DNA of 43,176 nt from Oscillospiraceae bacterium (GTDB lineage: Bacteria > Bacillota > Clostridia > Oscillospirales > SIG519): positions 1 to 43,176 of the forward strand of contig SVMS01000018.1 of assembly GCA_015067255.1 (NCBI GenBank), read 5' to 3'. Within the stretch, counting starts at the first letter, position 1, and each line of letters starts with the position of its first letter. A program made the position numbers and the translations under genes. The notes beneath the pieces are model-generated. The model ran no database searches. It saw only the letters and a program-made list of their open reading frames with translations, and was not told the origin of the DNA. Below are positions 1 to 8,024 of the stretch, in pieces.

Positions 1-78
1 GTGTTCTCGCATATCTACTATAACACTTATTTTGAATTCAGTCGAGTATTTTCGTTGTATTTGTCCCTTTTTTGCCAT
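1..78 (-). CDS. IS3-family transposase OrfA, N-terminal 26 codons only
   Basis: Reading the minus strand from an ATG at 78 to the left edge gives an open frame beginning MAKKGQIQRKYSTEFK and ending ...VDMREH. This is the typical start of the helix-turn-helix OrfA protein of IS3-family (IS150-group) elements, which binds the terminal repeats and, fused by frameshifting to OrfB, forms the transposase. The rest lies outside the window, so completeness is unknown. A GGAGGTG ribosome site sits about 8-14 bases upstream, inside a hairpin at 83-122. The element end would lie near 124. Short but characteristic match; the family call is inference from remembered family sequences. Confidence 0.75.
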   Translation of the reverse strand, partial: MAKKGQIQRKYSTEFKISVIVDMREH

Positions 79-82
79 AAAA

Positions 83-124
83 ATATGCACCTCCAAAAGT
101 GTCTAACTTTTGGGGTGCATATCA
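83..124 (-). repeat. IS3-type terminal inverted repeat with hairpin over the orfA ribosome site
   Basis: On the minus strand the sequence begins TGATATGCACCCC and continues through AAAAGTTAGACA, the usual form of an IS150-group left end. Bases 83-99 (ATATGCACC, T bulge, CCAAAAG) pair with 107-122 to give a 16-bp stem with a 7-base loop. The orfA GGAGG ribosome site lies within this stem. Only one end is in the window, so the partner repeat and target duplication cannot be checked. Confidence 0.65.
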
Positions 125-191
125 AAATGTTTTTGCAGTCCTTTGTTATTGCATACTTTTCAAACTTGAAAATTTTTACTTGATAATGCAG

Positions 192-444
192 TATAATTGT
201 GGTAAACTAATAATTGCCAAACTAATTGAATAAAATAAGACAAGAGCTTTTTATATTTTAAAGCTCTATTTCTGCATCTTTTCAACAGTCTGTGAATTTG
301 ATAAAAACGCAAATTCCTTTTGGGGTTGATTAGATGTATGTTCTTGTCTTATCCAATTAGTTTGGCGACTATTGGAGTTTGCGTTTTTTGTGCGTCTGCT
401 TCGGTAGGCGCATTTTTTTATTATTAATTTTTGGAGGTTTTATT
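192..444 (+). promoter_or_regulatory. Structured leader of the LRR-dockerin gene (attenuator or riboswitch candidate)
   Basis: A TATAAT at 192-197 could be a -10 box; the only -35-like match, TTGAAA at 166-171, is 20 bases away. Downstream, 216-228 pairs with 354-366 (GCCAAACTAATTG / CAATTAGTTTGGC), and 236-244 pairs with 343-351 (TAAGACAAG / CTTGTCTTA). A hairpin AGAGCTTT / AAAGCTCT occupies 243-267. In addition 306-317 (AACGCAAATTCC) can pair with 374-385 (one mismatch), which crosses the outer stem and so would be a pseudoknot or an alternative fold. A UUCG-capped terminator ends the leader just before the ribosome site TTGGAGG at 431-437. No known riboswitch class was recognised. Confidence 0.5.
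391..419 (+). terminator. Intrinsic terminator just upstream of the LRR gene
   Basis: Stem TGCGTCTGC (391-399) pairs with GTAGGCGCA (404-412, with two G-U pairs) around a TTCG tetraloop, followed by seven T at 413-419. There is no room for a promoter between it and the ATG at 445. It therefore probably acts inside the leader as an attenuator. Confidence 0.7.
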
Positions 445-3255
445 ATGAGTATTGTCAAAAATATCAGGCACTTAATCTCTTTTTTGCTGTGTGTTGCGTT
501 GGTAGCAACCCTTATGCCTATGGGTGTATTTACCGTCAGTGCAGGAGATATCGTAGAGTATCATTATACATATACTGTTTCAAACGGTGAGGCAACAATA
601 ACAGGTTGCGACACTTCAATAAGTGGCGATGTTACTATCCCTTCAACCTTAGACGGTTATCCGGTTACAAGCATAGGTGATGAAGCATTTTATTATTGTT
701 ATAGTCTTACAAGGATAACAATTCCCGATAGTGTTACAAGCATAAGTGATAGTGCGTTTTCTTATTGTTTAAGTCTTACAAATATAACTGTAGATTCCAA
801 AAATATTGCATATACTTCGATTGATGGGGTTTTATTTAACAAAAACAAAAGTAAAATAATATGTTATCCGGCAGGAAAAACAGCATCGTCATATGTCATT
901 CCCGACGGTGTTACAAGCATAGGTAATTGTGCATTCTTCTATTGCTCAAACCTTACAAACATAACAATTCCCGATAGTGTTACAAGTATAAACGAATATG
1001 CATTTTATATTTGTTTAAGTCTTACAAATATAACTGTAGATTCTAAAAATATTGCATATACTTCGATTGATGGGGTTTTATTTAACAAAAACAAAAGTAA
1101 AATAATATGTTATCCGGTAGGAAAAACAGCATCGTCATATGTCATTCCCGATGGTGTTACAAGCATAGGCAATTGCGCATTCTTCTATTGCTCAAACCTT
1201 ATGAATATAACAATCCCTGATAGTGTTACAAGTATAAGTTATGGTGCATTTTCTTATTGTTCGAGCCTTACAAGGATAACAATTCCCGACGGTGTTATAA
1301 GCATAGGTGATGAAGCATTTTATAATTGCGCAAGCTTAACAAGTATAGTGATTCCCAATAGCGTTACAAGTATAGGGGATTATGTATTTTATTATTGTTT
1401 AAGTCTTACAAATATAACTGTAGATTCCGAAAATATTGCATATACTTCGATTGATGGGGTTTTATTTAACAAAAACAAAAGTCAAATAATATGCTATCCG
1501 GCAGGAAAAACAGCATCATCATATATAATCCCAAATAGTGTTGCAAGTATAGGAAATGGCGCTTTTGGTGCTTGCTCAAGTATTATAAGTATAACTATTC
1601 CTAATAGTGTTACAAGTATAGGCTCTTTTGCATTTTATAATTGCTCAAATCTCACAAGTATAAACATACCAGACAATGTTACAAGTATAGGTGATTATAC
1701 ATTTTTTTATTGCTCGAACCTTACAAGTATAACAATCCCTAACGGTGTTACAAGTATAGGCGTTTATACATTTGCTTATTGCTCGAGCCTTACAAATGTA
1801 ACAATTCCCGATAGTGTTACAAGTATAAACGAATATGCGTTTTATAATTGCAAGAGTTTAACAAGTATAACAATTCCTAACGGTGTTACAAGTATAGGTA
1901 GTTCTGCATTTGAGTTTTGCTCAAGCCTAAAAAATATAAGTATACCTAATAGTGTTACGAATATAGGCTATTATACATTTGCCTATTGTTCAAGTCTCAC
2001 AAGTATAAAAATCCCTGATGGTGTTACAAGTATAGGCGAGCGTGCGTTTGAGGGTTGCAGGGGCCTTACAACTATAAATATACCAGATAGTGTTACAAGT
2101 ATAGGTGATTATGCATTTTTTCAGTGTTCAAGCCTTATAGGTATAGTGCTTCCCGACGGTATTGCAAGTATAGGTGATGAAGCATTTTGTTATTGTCGTA
2201 GTCTTACAACTATAAATATACCAGATAGTGTTACATATATAGGACATGGAGCTTTTTCTGATTGCAATAGTCTTACAATGATAACAATCCCCAACAGCGT
2301 TAAAAGTATAGGTGATTATGCATTTTATGGTTGTTCGAGTCTTACAAGTATAAACATTCCCGACAGTGTTACAAGCATAGGTTATGGTGCATTTTATGGT
2401 TGTTCGAGCTTTACAAGTATAACCATTCCTGACAGTGTTACAAGTATAGGTGACAGTGCATTTGCTCAGTGCTCAAATCTTATAAATGTAAATATACCTG
2501 ACAGTGTTACAAGCATAGGTGTTTATACATTTGCTTATTGCTCGAGCCTTTCAAGTTTAGTTATTCCCGACAGCGTTACAAGTATAGGCGATGATGCATT
2601 TTATAATTGCGAAAGCTTAACAAGTATAACTATACCCGATAGTGTTACGAGTATAGGTAGTTCTGCATTTGAGTTTTGCTCAAGCCTAAAAAATATAAAT
2701 ATACCAAATAGTGTTACAAGTATAGGTGATAGTGCATTTGCTCGGTGCTCAAGGCTTATAAGTATAACTATTCCCGACAGTGTTACAAGTATGGGCAATT
2801 ATGCATTTTCTAATTGCGCAAGCCTTACAAGTGTAATCATCGGTAACAATGTTACAAGAATAGGTTTGGATGCGTTTTATAATTGTTCAAGCCTTACAAG
2901 CATAACAATTCACGACAGCGTTACATATATAAGTTGGGATGCATTTTACGGTTGTTCAGTTTTGACAGATGTATTTTATTCAGGTACAGAGGAAGAATGG
3001 GCAAATATTTCAATAAATGATGGCAACGATTATTTAACAAATGCCAATATCCATTATAACTACACAGAAAACGAAGCTGTTGAGGGCGACACTAACGGCG
3101 ACGGAGAGATAAATGTTCTTGATGCCATAAGTTTGAGAAACAGCTTATTGGGAAAAGGTACTGACAACGAAAAGGCAGATATGAACGGAGATTCGGTTTT
3201 TGACATTTATGATTTGCTGATATTGAAAGCGATGATTTTTAATAATGTGCCGTAA
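445..3255 (+). CDS. Secreted BspA-type leucine-rich-repeat protein with C-terminal dockerin
   Basis: A 936-residue secreted protein. The start is the ATG at 445, preceded by TTGGAGG with correct spacing; the frame is open further upstream but would run through the terminator hairpin. Residues 1 to about 33 are a signal peptide (cleavage likely after VSA). About 29 repeats of roughly 23 residues follow, with the consensus SLTSITIPDSVTSIGDYAFY, typical of BspA/TpLRR (LRR_5) adhesins. Three repeats carry an inserted NITVDS...GVLFNKN...CYPAGK segment. The C-terminus has two calcium-binding dockerin repeats (GDTNGDGEINVLDAISL and ADMNGDSVFDIYDLL). The protein is probably tethered through its dockerin to a cohesin partner. 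Repeat units are nearly identical in DNA sequence, suggesting recent expansion. The ligand is unknown. Confidence 0.9.
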   Translation: MSIVKNIRHLISFLLCVALVATLMPMGVFTVSAGDIVEYHYTYTVSNGEATITGCDTSISGDVTIPSTLDGYPVTSIGDEAFYYCYSLTRITIPDSVTSISDSAFSYCLSLTNITVDSKNIAYTSIDGVLFNKNKSKIICYPAGKTASSYVIPDGVTSIGNCAFFYCSNLTNITIPDSVTSINEYAFYICLSLTNITVDSKNIAYTSIDGVLFNKNKSKIICYPVGKTASSYVIPDGVTSIGNCAFFYCSNLMNITIPDSVTSISYGAFSYCSSLTRITIPDGVISIGDEAFYNCASLTSIVIPNSVTSIGDYVFYYCLSLTNITVDSENIAYTSIDGVLFNKNKSQIICYPAGKTASSYIIPNSVASIGNGAFGACSSIISITIPNSVTSIGSFAFYNCSNLTSINIPDNVTSIGDYTFFYCSNLTSITIPNGVTSIGVYTFAYCSSLTNVTIPDSVTSINEYAFYNCKSLTSITIPNGVTSIGSSAFEFCSSLKNISIPNSVTNIGYYTFAYCSSLTSIKIPDGVTSIGERAFEGCRGLTTINIPDSVTSIGDYAFFQCSSLIGIVLPDGIASIGDEAFCYCRSLTTINIPDSVTYIGHGAFSDCNSLTMITIPNSVKSIGDYAFYGCSSLTSINIPDSVTSIGYGAFYGCSSFTSITIPDSVTSIGDSAFAQCSNLINVNIPDSVTSIGVYTFAYCSSLSSLVIPDSVTSIGDDAFYNCESLTSITIPDSVTSIGSSAFEFCSSLKNINIPNSVTSIGDSAFARCSRLISITIPDSVTSMGNYAFSNCASLTSVIIGNNVTRIGLDAFYNCSSLTSITIHDSVTYISWDAFYGCSVLTDVFYSGTEEEWANISINDGNDYLTNANIHYNYTENEAVEGDTNGDGEINVLDAISLRNSLLGKGTDNEKADMNGDSVFDIYDLLILKAMIFNNVP

Positions 3256-3268
3256 GGTATATTATCTC

Positions 3269-3432
3269 GTTGCCGTAGGCAACATATCGCAAATTCCGTG
3301 AGGGATTTATATCGCTTTTTGTCGATATACTCGCTTTGCTCGTGCGATATATTTCGCACTACGCTAAAATGCGATATAATCGTCCTTACAGGTCGATTGC
3401 GATATAATGTAAATTACTTACGCAATTTACAT
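3269..3432. repeat. Array of short hairpins spaced by GCGATATA motifs
   Basis: ATATCGC or its complement occurs at 3284, 3309, 3323 (lacking the outer G), 3344, 3371 and 3399. Small inverted repeats lie between them: GTTGCC-GTA-GGCAAC (3269-3283), AAATTCC-GTGA-GGGATTT (3291-3308), ATCGTCC...GGTCGAT (3379-3397) and ATGTAAATT...AATTTACAT (3407-3432). The stretch has no coding frame. It sits between the LRR gene and the terminator facing recG. It looks like an intergenic repeat element, not a set of separate regulatory sites. Confidence 0.6.
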
Positions 3433-3444
3433 TGATACATTAAT

Positions 3445-3478
3445 AAGGCTGTAAAAAACTTTTGTTTTTTACAGCCTT
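3445..3478. terminator. Terminator-like hairpin between convergent LRR gene and recG
   Basis: AAGGCTGTAAAAAAC (3445-3459) pairs perfectly with GTTTTTTACAGCCTT (3464-3478) around a 4-base loop. The A/T runs are inside the stem, so it can serve both strands. The same hairpin sequence recurs at 8989, 25903 and 37029. Confidence 0.7.
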
Positions 3479-3495
3479 ATTTCATATTTCCTTTT

Positions 3496-5529
3496 TTAAT
3501 TAAATACTATAACGCCTATGTCGTTGAAAAAGCTATTTACTGCTTTTGAGAGGGCGGGGGTTATTCTGTTTTCATTATAAAGCTTATCGGCTATTTTGTT
3601 TGCAAGCTTTAGAAGCTCCATATCTGAATATATACTGCCGATTTTGAGCAGCGGTAAGCCGTGCTGACGTTGACCGAAGAAATCACCGGGGCCTCTCAGC
3701 TCTAAATCCTTTTGGCTGATAACAAAGCCGTCATTGGTCTGTGTCATAATTCTAAGACGCTCCAAGGTCTTTTCAGACTTATTGTCAGACATAAGTATAC
3801 AGTAGGATTTATGCTCACCTCTGCCGACTCTTCCTCTTAGCTGATGAAGCTGAGAAAGACCGAAGCGCTCAGCGTTTTCAATAACCATAAGCGTTGCATT
3901 GGGAACGTCTATACCTACCTCGATAACAGTTGTAGCAAGCAGTATTTTAGTTTCTCCCTTTGCAAAGCTCTGCATTATCTTTTCTTTTTCAGAGGGCTTG
4001 AGTCTGCCGTGAACAAAGCCGCAGGAAATTTCGGGGAAATTATCCTTCAAGTTTTCAAAATAGCTGTCAACAGCCTTTAGCTCTGTTTTATCGTTTTGCT
4101 CCACCAAGGGACATACTATATAGACCTGTCTGCCTTGGGTACATTGGTCCTTGATATAGCCGTTAAGGCGCTGACGGTAGCTTTCATCGCACAAAAAGGT
4201 GGATATCTTTTTTCTGCCCGGGGGAAGCTCATCAATAATTGAAATATCCAAATCACCGTAAATAATCAAGCCTAAGGTACGGGGAATAGGAGTGGCAGAC
4301 ATAACGAGAGTATGAGGATTTCTGCCCTTTGACGAAAGAAGGCTTCTTTGACGTACACCAAAGCGATGCTGTTCGTCGGTAATAACAAGGCCTAATTTAT
4401 CAAATTCTATATATTCTTCAATAAGTGTATGAGTACCTATAAGTAAATCAAATTCTTTATTTGATGCCGCATTAGCTATTTTGAGCTTTTGGGACTTTGT
4501 CATACTTCCTGTTATAAGTCCTATTTTAATATTGTCGGGAAGTAAAGAAAGCATAGCCTTATAATGCTGTTGAGCAAGGATTTCTGTGGGTGCCATTAGG
4601 GCGGATTGCAATCCGTTCGAAGAAGCAGCATAAATAAGAGCTGCACTTACTGCTGTTTTACCCGAGCCTACATCACCTTGGACAAGGCGGGACATAGGAA
4701 TATCCTTTGTCATATCGGCTAAACATTCACTTATAACTCTGTTTTGAGCATTGGTAAGCTTAAAGGGTAAGTTAGAAAGAAAGGGGGAAATATCGGTATT
4801 TGAGATTGAAAGCTCTGTTTTCTGACGGTTTCTTGTTTTAAGCTTTAAAAGTCCCAATCTGAATTTTATGAATTCTTCAATAACTAAATATTTTCTTGCC
4901 TCATTAAGCTGTTCAAAGGTTTTAGGATTGTGAATATAAAGAAGCGATTTTTTTAAGCCTATAAGGGACAGCTTTTCAAGAATTTCACTTTCAAGGGGCT
5001 CTTCCATTTGTTCGGGAAGCATAGAAAGGGCTGACTTTACACAAGAGGCTACAATATTTCTTGAAAGACCGCTTGTGAGAGGATAAACGGGAATAATGCG
5101 GCCGTTTTCGTTATCCTCATTTAAAGGCTCAATTTCGGGAGAGGTCATTTCACGTCTGAAATATGTACCTTGAATTTTTCCTGTGAAAATATAGCTTTGA
5201 CCGACCTTTAGCTTTGCCGCAAGAAATTTTTGATTAAAAAGGGTAATTTGCATATCTGTAACGTGGTCAGTAACTGTGAATTTATAAATTAAAAGTCCGC
5301 CCTTGACCTTAGCTTCTTTAATGGGAGAAGAAATCTCTGCAATAACAGTTGCATTTTCATAAAGCTGAGTCTGGTCAAGAGAGGATATTTTTGTTCTGTC
5401 TAAATAAGTTCTGGGATAAAAATGAAGCAAGTCTCCTATAGTTCTGACATTAAGGCGAGCAAAAAGAAGGGCGCGCTTTTCTCCCACGCCCTTTAAAAAT
5501 CTTATATCAGTATTGAATAATTTGTCCAT
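3496..5529 (-). CDS. recG: ATP-dependent DNA helicase RecG
   Basis: A 677-residue superfamily 2 helicase that remodels stalled replication forks and Holliday junctions. The N-terminal wedge/OB region (about 1-150) begins with FLKGVGEKRA. Walker A is GDVGSGKT at 285-292 and the RecG-specific motif II is DEQHRFG at 385-391. Later helicase motifs ATTVIEVGIDVPNAT and QLRGRVGRGEHKSYC are intact. The length matches bacterial RecG. It starts 8 bases after the stop of the LCP gene, and its AGGATT ribosome site overlaps that stop region, so the two are probably cotranscribed. Confidence 0.97.
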   Translation of the reverse strand: MDKLFNTDIRFLKGVGEKRALLFARLNVRTIGDLLHFYPRTYLDRTKISSLDQTQLYENATVIAEISSPIKEAKVKGGLLIYKFTVTDHVTDMQITLFNQKFLAAKLKVGQSYIFTGKIQGTYFRREMTSPEIEPLNEDNENGRIIPVYPLTSGLSRNIVASCVKSALSMLPEQMEEPLESEILEKLSLIGLKKSLLYIHNPKTFEQLNEARKYLVIEEFIKFRLGLLKLKTRNRQKTELSISNTDISPFLSNLPFKLTNAQNRVISECLADMTKDIPMSRLVQGDVGSGKTAVSAALIYAASSNGLQSALMAPTEILAQQHYKAMLSLLPDNIKIGLITGSMTKSQKLKIANAASNKEFDLLIGTHTLIEEYIEFDKLGLVITDEQHRFGVRQRSLLSSKGRNPHTLVMSATPIPRTLGLIIYGDLDISIIDELPPGRKKISTFLCDESYRQRLNGYIKDQCTQGRQVYIVCPLVEQNDKTELKAVDSYFENLKDNFPEISCGFVHGRLKPSEKEKIMQSFAKGETKILLATTVIEVGIDVPNATLMVIENAERFGLSQLHQLRGRVGRGEHKSYCILMSDNKSEKTLERLRIMTQTNDGFVISQKDLELRGPGDFFGQRQHGLPLLKIGSIYSDMELLKLANKIADKLYNENRITPALSKAVNSFFNDIGVIVFN

Positions 5530-5537
5530 ATTTAATC

Positions 5538-6548
5538 CTACTGTTCTATATAGTAAACCTTAAGTATGAGCTCTAATAATTTTTGATTGTCCACGTGATA
5601 TTCGGCGTATTGCTCGCCCATTTTCATTTCTCCCGGGATAGTAATAATTTCTCCCAAGGACATATTTTTTGACAGGAATATTGAAGCAAGGTAAGTAACC
5701 TCGTTTAAGTCAATATTTGTATGGGAAAATTTTGAAGCTGTATTAAAAATATCTGTCAGCACTAAAAAGTTTTGCTTTACTTTTTTAATAAGCTTATTTG
5801 AATATGCTTTTACATACTGTAATTGACGTTGCTGTCTTAGAGAATCGGAAAAATTGTTTTCTTTGTCTCTGTATCTTATATATTCTGCGGCATCCTTACC
5901 CATAAGAGTAATCTCTTTGCCCTTTTCGTATTTACCGTCTAAGAAGCTTTCGAGGCTTTCAAGAGTTACTCCGCCAACGGCATCGTTTAAAGGGGCAATA
6001 GCTGCAATATCAATAGAGTAATAAGCGTTGATTGGCATTCCGTATAAAACTCGTTCTAATGATTTTACAACGTTTTCACAGCTGCTTTTTTTACCGTCGC
6101 CATAAGCAAAGGAAAGACATATCTGGCTTTTTTCTATGCCTATATATTTTCCGTTTGGAGAATATATATCAATATCAGCCATAGTGTCACGGGGAATTAA
6201 AAGCAAAACAAGCTTTCCTGTTTCAACGTCAAAGGCGCATACAATCAAAAAGTCGGATTGACCTGCTGTGCCGATTACACTCTCAGAAATCTTTTCATTG
6301 TCAACACCGATAAATGCACCTGATATAATGTTTTCATTGAGCTTATAGGTTTTGCCGTTGTAAACAACTGTTTTTCCGTCATTATAGCTTATTTCAACGT
6401 CAGACACAATAAGAGAGGAAACGTCATCGTTATTTAAAAGCTGTTTTTTTCCTATGTTCATCATTACAGACAAAGCAATAACGGCAGTTAAAGAAACTGC
6501 CGCTAAAATACTTACAATTATAAGGATAATTTTAAGGGATTTGCTCAT
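5538..6548 (-). CDS. LytR-CpsA-Psr (LCP) family cell-wall ligase
   Basis: LCP enzymes transfer undecaprenyl-linked glycopolymers such as teichoic acids or capsule to peptidoglycan. One N-terminal membrane helix (IILIIVSILAAVSLTAVIAL) places the catalytic domain outside the cell. Family motifs are visible: IPRDTMADI, FAYGDG, NDAVGGVT, and YIRYRDKE followed by RQQRQ, which supply the arginines that bind pyrophosphate. I chose the MSKSLK start at 6548, which has a GGATGTG upstream. An ATG four codons earlier (6560) has no visible ribosome site. It lies between the sortase and recG in one minus-strand run. The substrate polymer cannot be told from sequence. Confidence 0.9.
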   Translation of the reverse strand: MSKSLKIILIIVSILAAVSLTAVIALSVMMNIGKKQLLNNDDVSSLIVSDVEISYNDGKTVVYNGKTYKLNENIISGAFIGVDNEKISESVIGTAGQSDFLIVCAFDVETGKLVLLLIPRDTMADIDIYSPNGKYIGIEKSQICLSFAYGDGKKSSCENVVKSLERVLYGMPINAYYSIDIAAIAPLNDAVGGVTLESLESFLDGKYEKGKEITLMGKDAAEYIRYRDKENNFSDSLRQQRQLQYVKAYSNKLIKKVKQNFLVLTDIFNTASKFSHTNIDLNEVTYLASIFLSKNMSLGEIITIPGEMKMGEQYAEYHVDNQKLLELILKVYYIEQ

Positions 6549-6578
6549 ATTTTTACACATCCAAAAAGCAAAGGAAAT

Positions 6579-7361
6579 TTATTTTTTCTTTGTGCGCTGT
6601 GTATTTTCCAATACGCCGCAAACAAGATATCTTGAACGATTTTCTCCTGTTATACAAGTGCTTAATACAACAACCTTGTCTTTAGCTTTAAGCTCAATGC
6701 CTTCTCTTGCGTTTTTAACAAGTGAAACAGGGTTTGCTACAACGTCATAAAAGCTTAGAAGAGAGTTAGTGTCATTCATATTATAGGCGTTTAAAATATG
6801 ACGGTCATCAAACTTAAAAGCACTTACAATTTTATAGGTTAATATTTTTGATTCTGTGTATATATAAAAATATTCGTGTTCATTAAAAAAGTCTGCATTT
6901 TCAAAATAATGAAGCGTAGTAAACATCAAATCACGGGAAGCGGAATTATGCCCGTAAATAACAGTTACAGGGTCCTGAAAATCCTTTCTGTTTACCGCCT
7001 GAGTATATATGCTTCCTAAATCGTAAGGCTTTTTCTCAACAGAGTGAGTTAAATAAAAATCGTCATTATCCGTTTGCAAAATAGGATAGTCAACCTTTGT
7101 GCCGGGGACAGTTATCCAAGCATATATATCCTCATTTATCTGCTTATGAGAAGCAAAATCAATGGGGTTTTCGGGCAAATCTGAATCTTCGGATTCGGAG
7201 CTTACTTGGGAATTGTTAGATGCCATTTCGCTGTAAATCTTATCGGTAAGATAATCTTTATAAAGCTTAAAAGCTATAAAGCCGGCAGAAACAAGCGTAA
7301 TAAGACTTAACAATATTATCAGTATAATCCATATTTTTTTGTTTTTTGAATTGCTTTCCAT
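6579..7361 (-). CDS. Class B sortase
   Basis: A 260-residue membrane-anchored cysteine transpeptidase. Residues 8-31 form an N-terminal membrane anchor and a linker rich in Ser/Glu follows. The catalytic His is H138 in VIYGHNS, the Cys is C236 in VVLSTC, and the Arg is R244 in RSRYLV. The INEDIYAWITVPGTKVDYPI stretch and the overall length fit class B, which attaches particular proteins to the wall or to pilins. No strong ribosome site is visible upstream of the ATG; a palindrome (7372-7389) and the terminator of the upstream gene lie there instead. The neighbouring small protein has a PGTG-plus-membrane-helix tail and may be a substrate. Confidence 0.9.
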   Translation of the reverse strand: MESNSKNKKIWIILIILLSLITLVSAGFIAFKLYKDYLTDKIYSEMASNNSQVSSESEDSDLPENPIDFASHKQINEDIYAWITVPGTKVDYPILQTDNDDFYLTHSVEKKPYDLGSIYTQAVNRKDFQDPVTVIYGHNSASRDLMFTTLHYFENADFFNEHEYFYIYTESKILTYKIVSAFKFDDRHILNAYNMNDTNSLLSFYDVVANPVSLVKNAREGIELKAKDKVVVLSTCITGENRSRYLVCGVLENTQRTKKK

Positions 7362-7371
7362 TTGATAAATT

Positions 7372-7389
7372 GCGGTAAAAATTTACCGC
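7372..7389. repeat. 18-base palindrome upstream of the sortase gene
   Basis: GCGGTAAAAATTTACCGC is a perfect palindrome of 8-base arms with a central AA, located 11 bases upstream of the sortase ATG. It occupies the position of the missing ribosome site. It could be an operator or an RNA hairpin; nothing distinguishes these. Confidence 0.4.
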
Positions 7390-7409
7390 CCTTTCTTTAC
7401 CATATATAA

Positions 7410-7447
7410 AAAAGCCTTGTTCATTTTTACAAATAAGCAAGGCTTTT
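7410..7447 (-). terminator. Intrinsic terminator after the small wall protein
   Basis: On the minus strand AAAAGCCTTG (7447-7438) pairs with CAAGGCTTTT (7419-7410), then continues into T-rich TTTATAT. It lies between the small wall-protein gene and the sortase gene, so sortase is expressed by read-through or from its own promoter. Confidence 0.75.
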
Positions 7448-7470
7448 AGTACTGTTTTAAATTTTAGAGC

Positions 7471-7905
7471 TTAGATAAGAGCTTTTTTGAAAACAACCAA
7501 AGCACCTGCAACGCATACTACTGCCAATACAGCAGCAACATAAACGCTTATATCCATAACGCCTGTTCCGGGAGCCTTAGGGTCTTTTTTAAAGAAACCA
7601 ATAATTTTAACGCCGTCATCTAAAGGCTCAATAACAATTTCCTTTGATTCAAGACTGCCGGAAATTATTTTATAATCACCGGTAATTCCCCATTTGTCAA
7701 AGATGTTTCCGCTTGTGGGAGTAGAAATAACCTTTATTGCGCCGTTGGGAGCAGGCTCAGTTTTTACAGTACCGGAGCCTTCGGGGGAAACTTCAACAGT
7801 ATAGTCAAACTTTGTTCCTGCTTCAGGGCTGTCAGCAGCAAGAACACCAAAAGAAAATGTTAATAACATAATAGCTATTAAAGAAAAAGAAACTAAAGTT
7901 TTCAT
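7471..7905 (-). CDS. Small secreted protein with InlB-type repeat and sortase-like C-terminal tail
   Basis: The preferred start is the ATG at 7905, preceded by GAAAGGAT; an in-frame TTG at 7923 would put the ribosome site inside the gene. The 144-residue product has a signal peptide (about 1-24, cut after VLA). One beta-rich unit (YTVEVSPEGSGTVKTEPAP...FDKWGI) resembles the InlB B-repeat / 'bacterial repeat' domain of surface proteins. The tail reads KAPGTGVMDIS, then a membrane helix (VYVAAVLAVVCVAGALVVF) and KK, the layout of a wall-sorting signal with PGTG in place of LPxTG. The class B sortase is the next gene downstream. Function unknown; a wall- or membrane-anchored surface protein is the best description. 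Confidence 0.75.
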   Translation of the reverse strand: MKTLVSFSLIAIMLLTFSFGVLAADSPEAGTKFDYTVEVSPEGSGTVKTEPAPNGAIKVISTPTSGNIFDKWGITGDYKIISGSLESKEIVIEPLDDGVKIIGFFKKDPKAPGTGVMDISVYVAAVLAVVCVAGALVVFKKALI

Positions 7906-7950
7906 ATAAAAATATCCTTTCAATATAAATTTAGATTTATAGGTATTATT

Positions 7951-7979
7951 ATAATATCATTTTTAAATTGATATGTCAA
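7951..7979 (-). promoter_or_regulatory. Promoter of the small wall-protein gene
   Basis: On the minus strand TTGACA (7979-7974) is followed after 17 bases by TATTAT (7956-7951). This is a near-consensus housekeeping promoter about 45 bases upstream of the ATG at 7905. Confidence 0.75.
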
Positions 7980-8024
7980 GTAAAAAATAAGGTGAATATA
8001 TTGTAAAAATAGACATATTTTGAG

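Noticed and set aside
1-183. Plus-strand open frame at the left edge
   Set aside because: It runs antisense through the IS terminal repeat and the start of OrfA and has no ribosome site or family resemblance.
2601-2798. Minus-strand open frame with repeats inside the LRR gene
   Set aside because: It is the complement of the LRR units; its repetitive look comes from the coding strand.
445-3060. Tandem DNA repeats as a CRISPR array
   Set aside because: Units are about 69 bases, in frame and protein-coding, with no spacer-repeat alternation.
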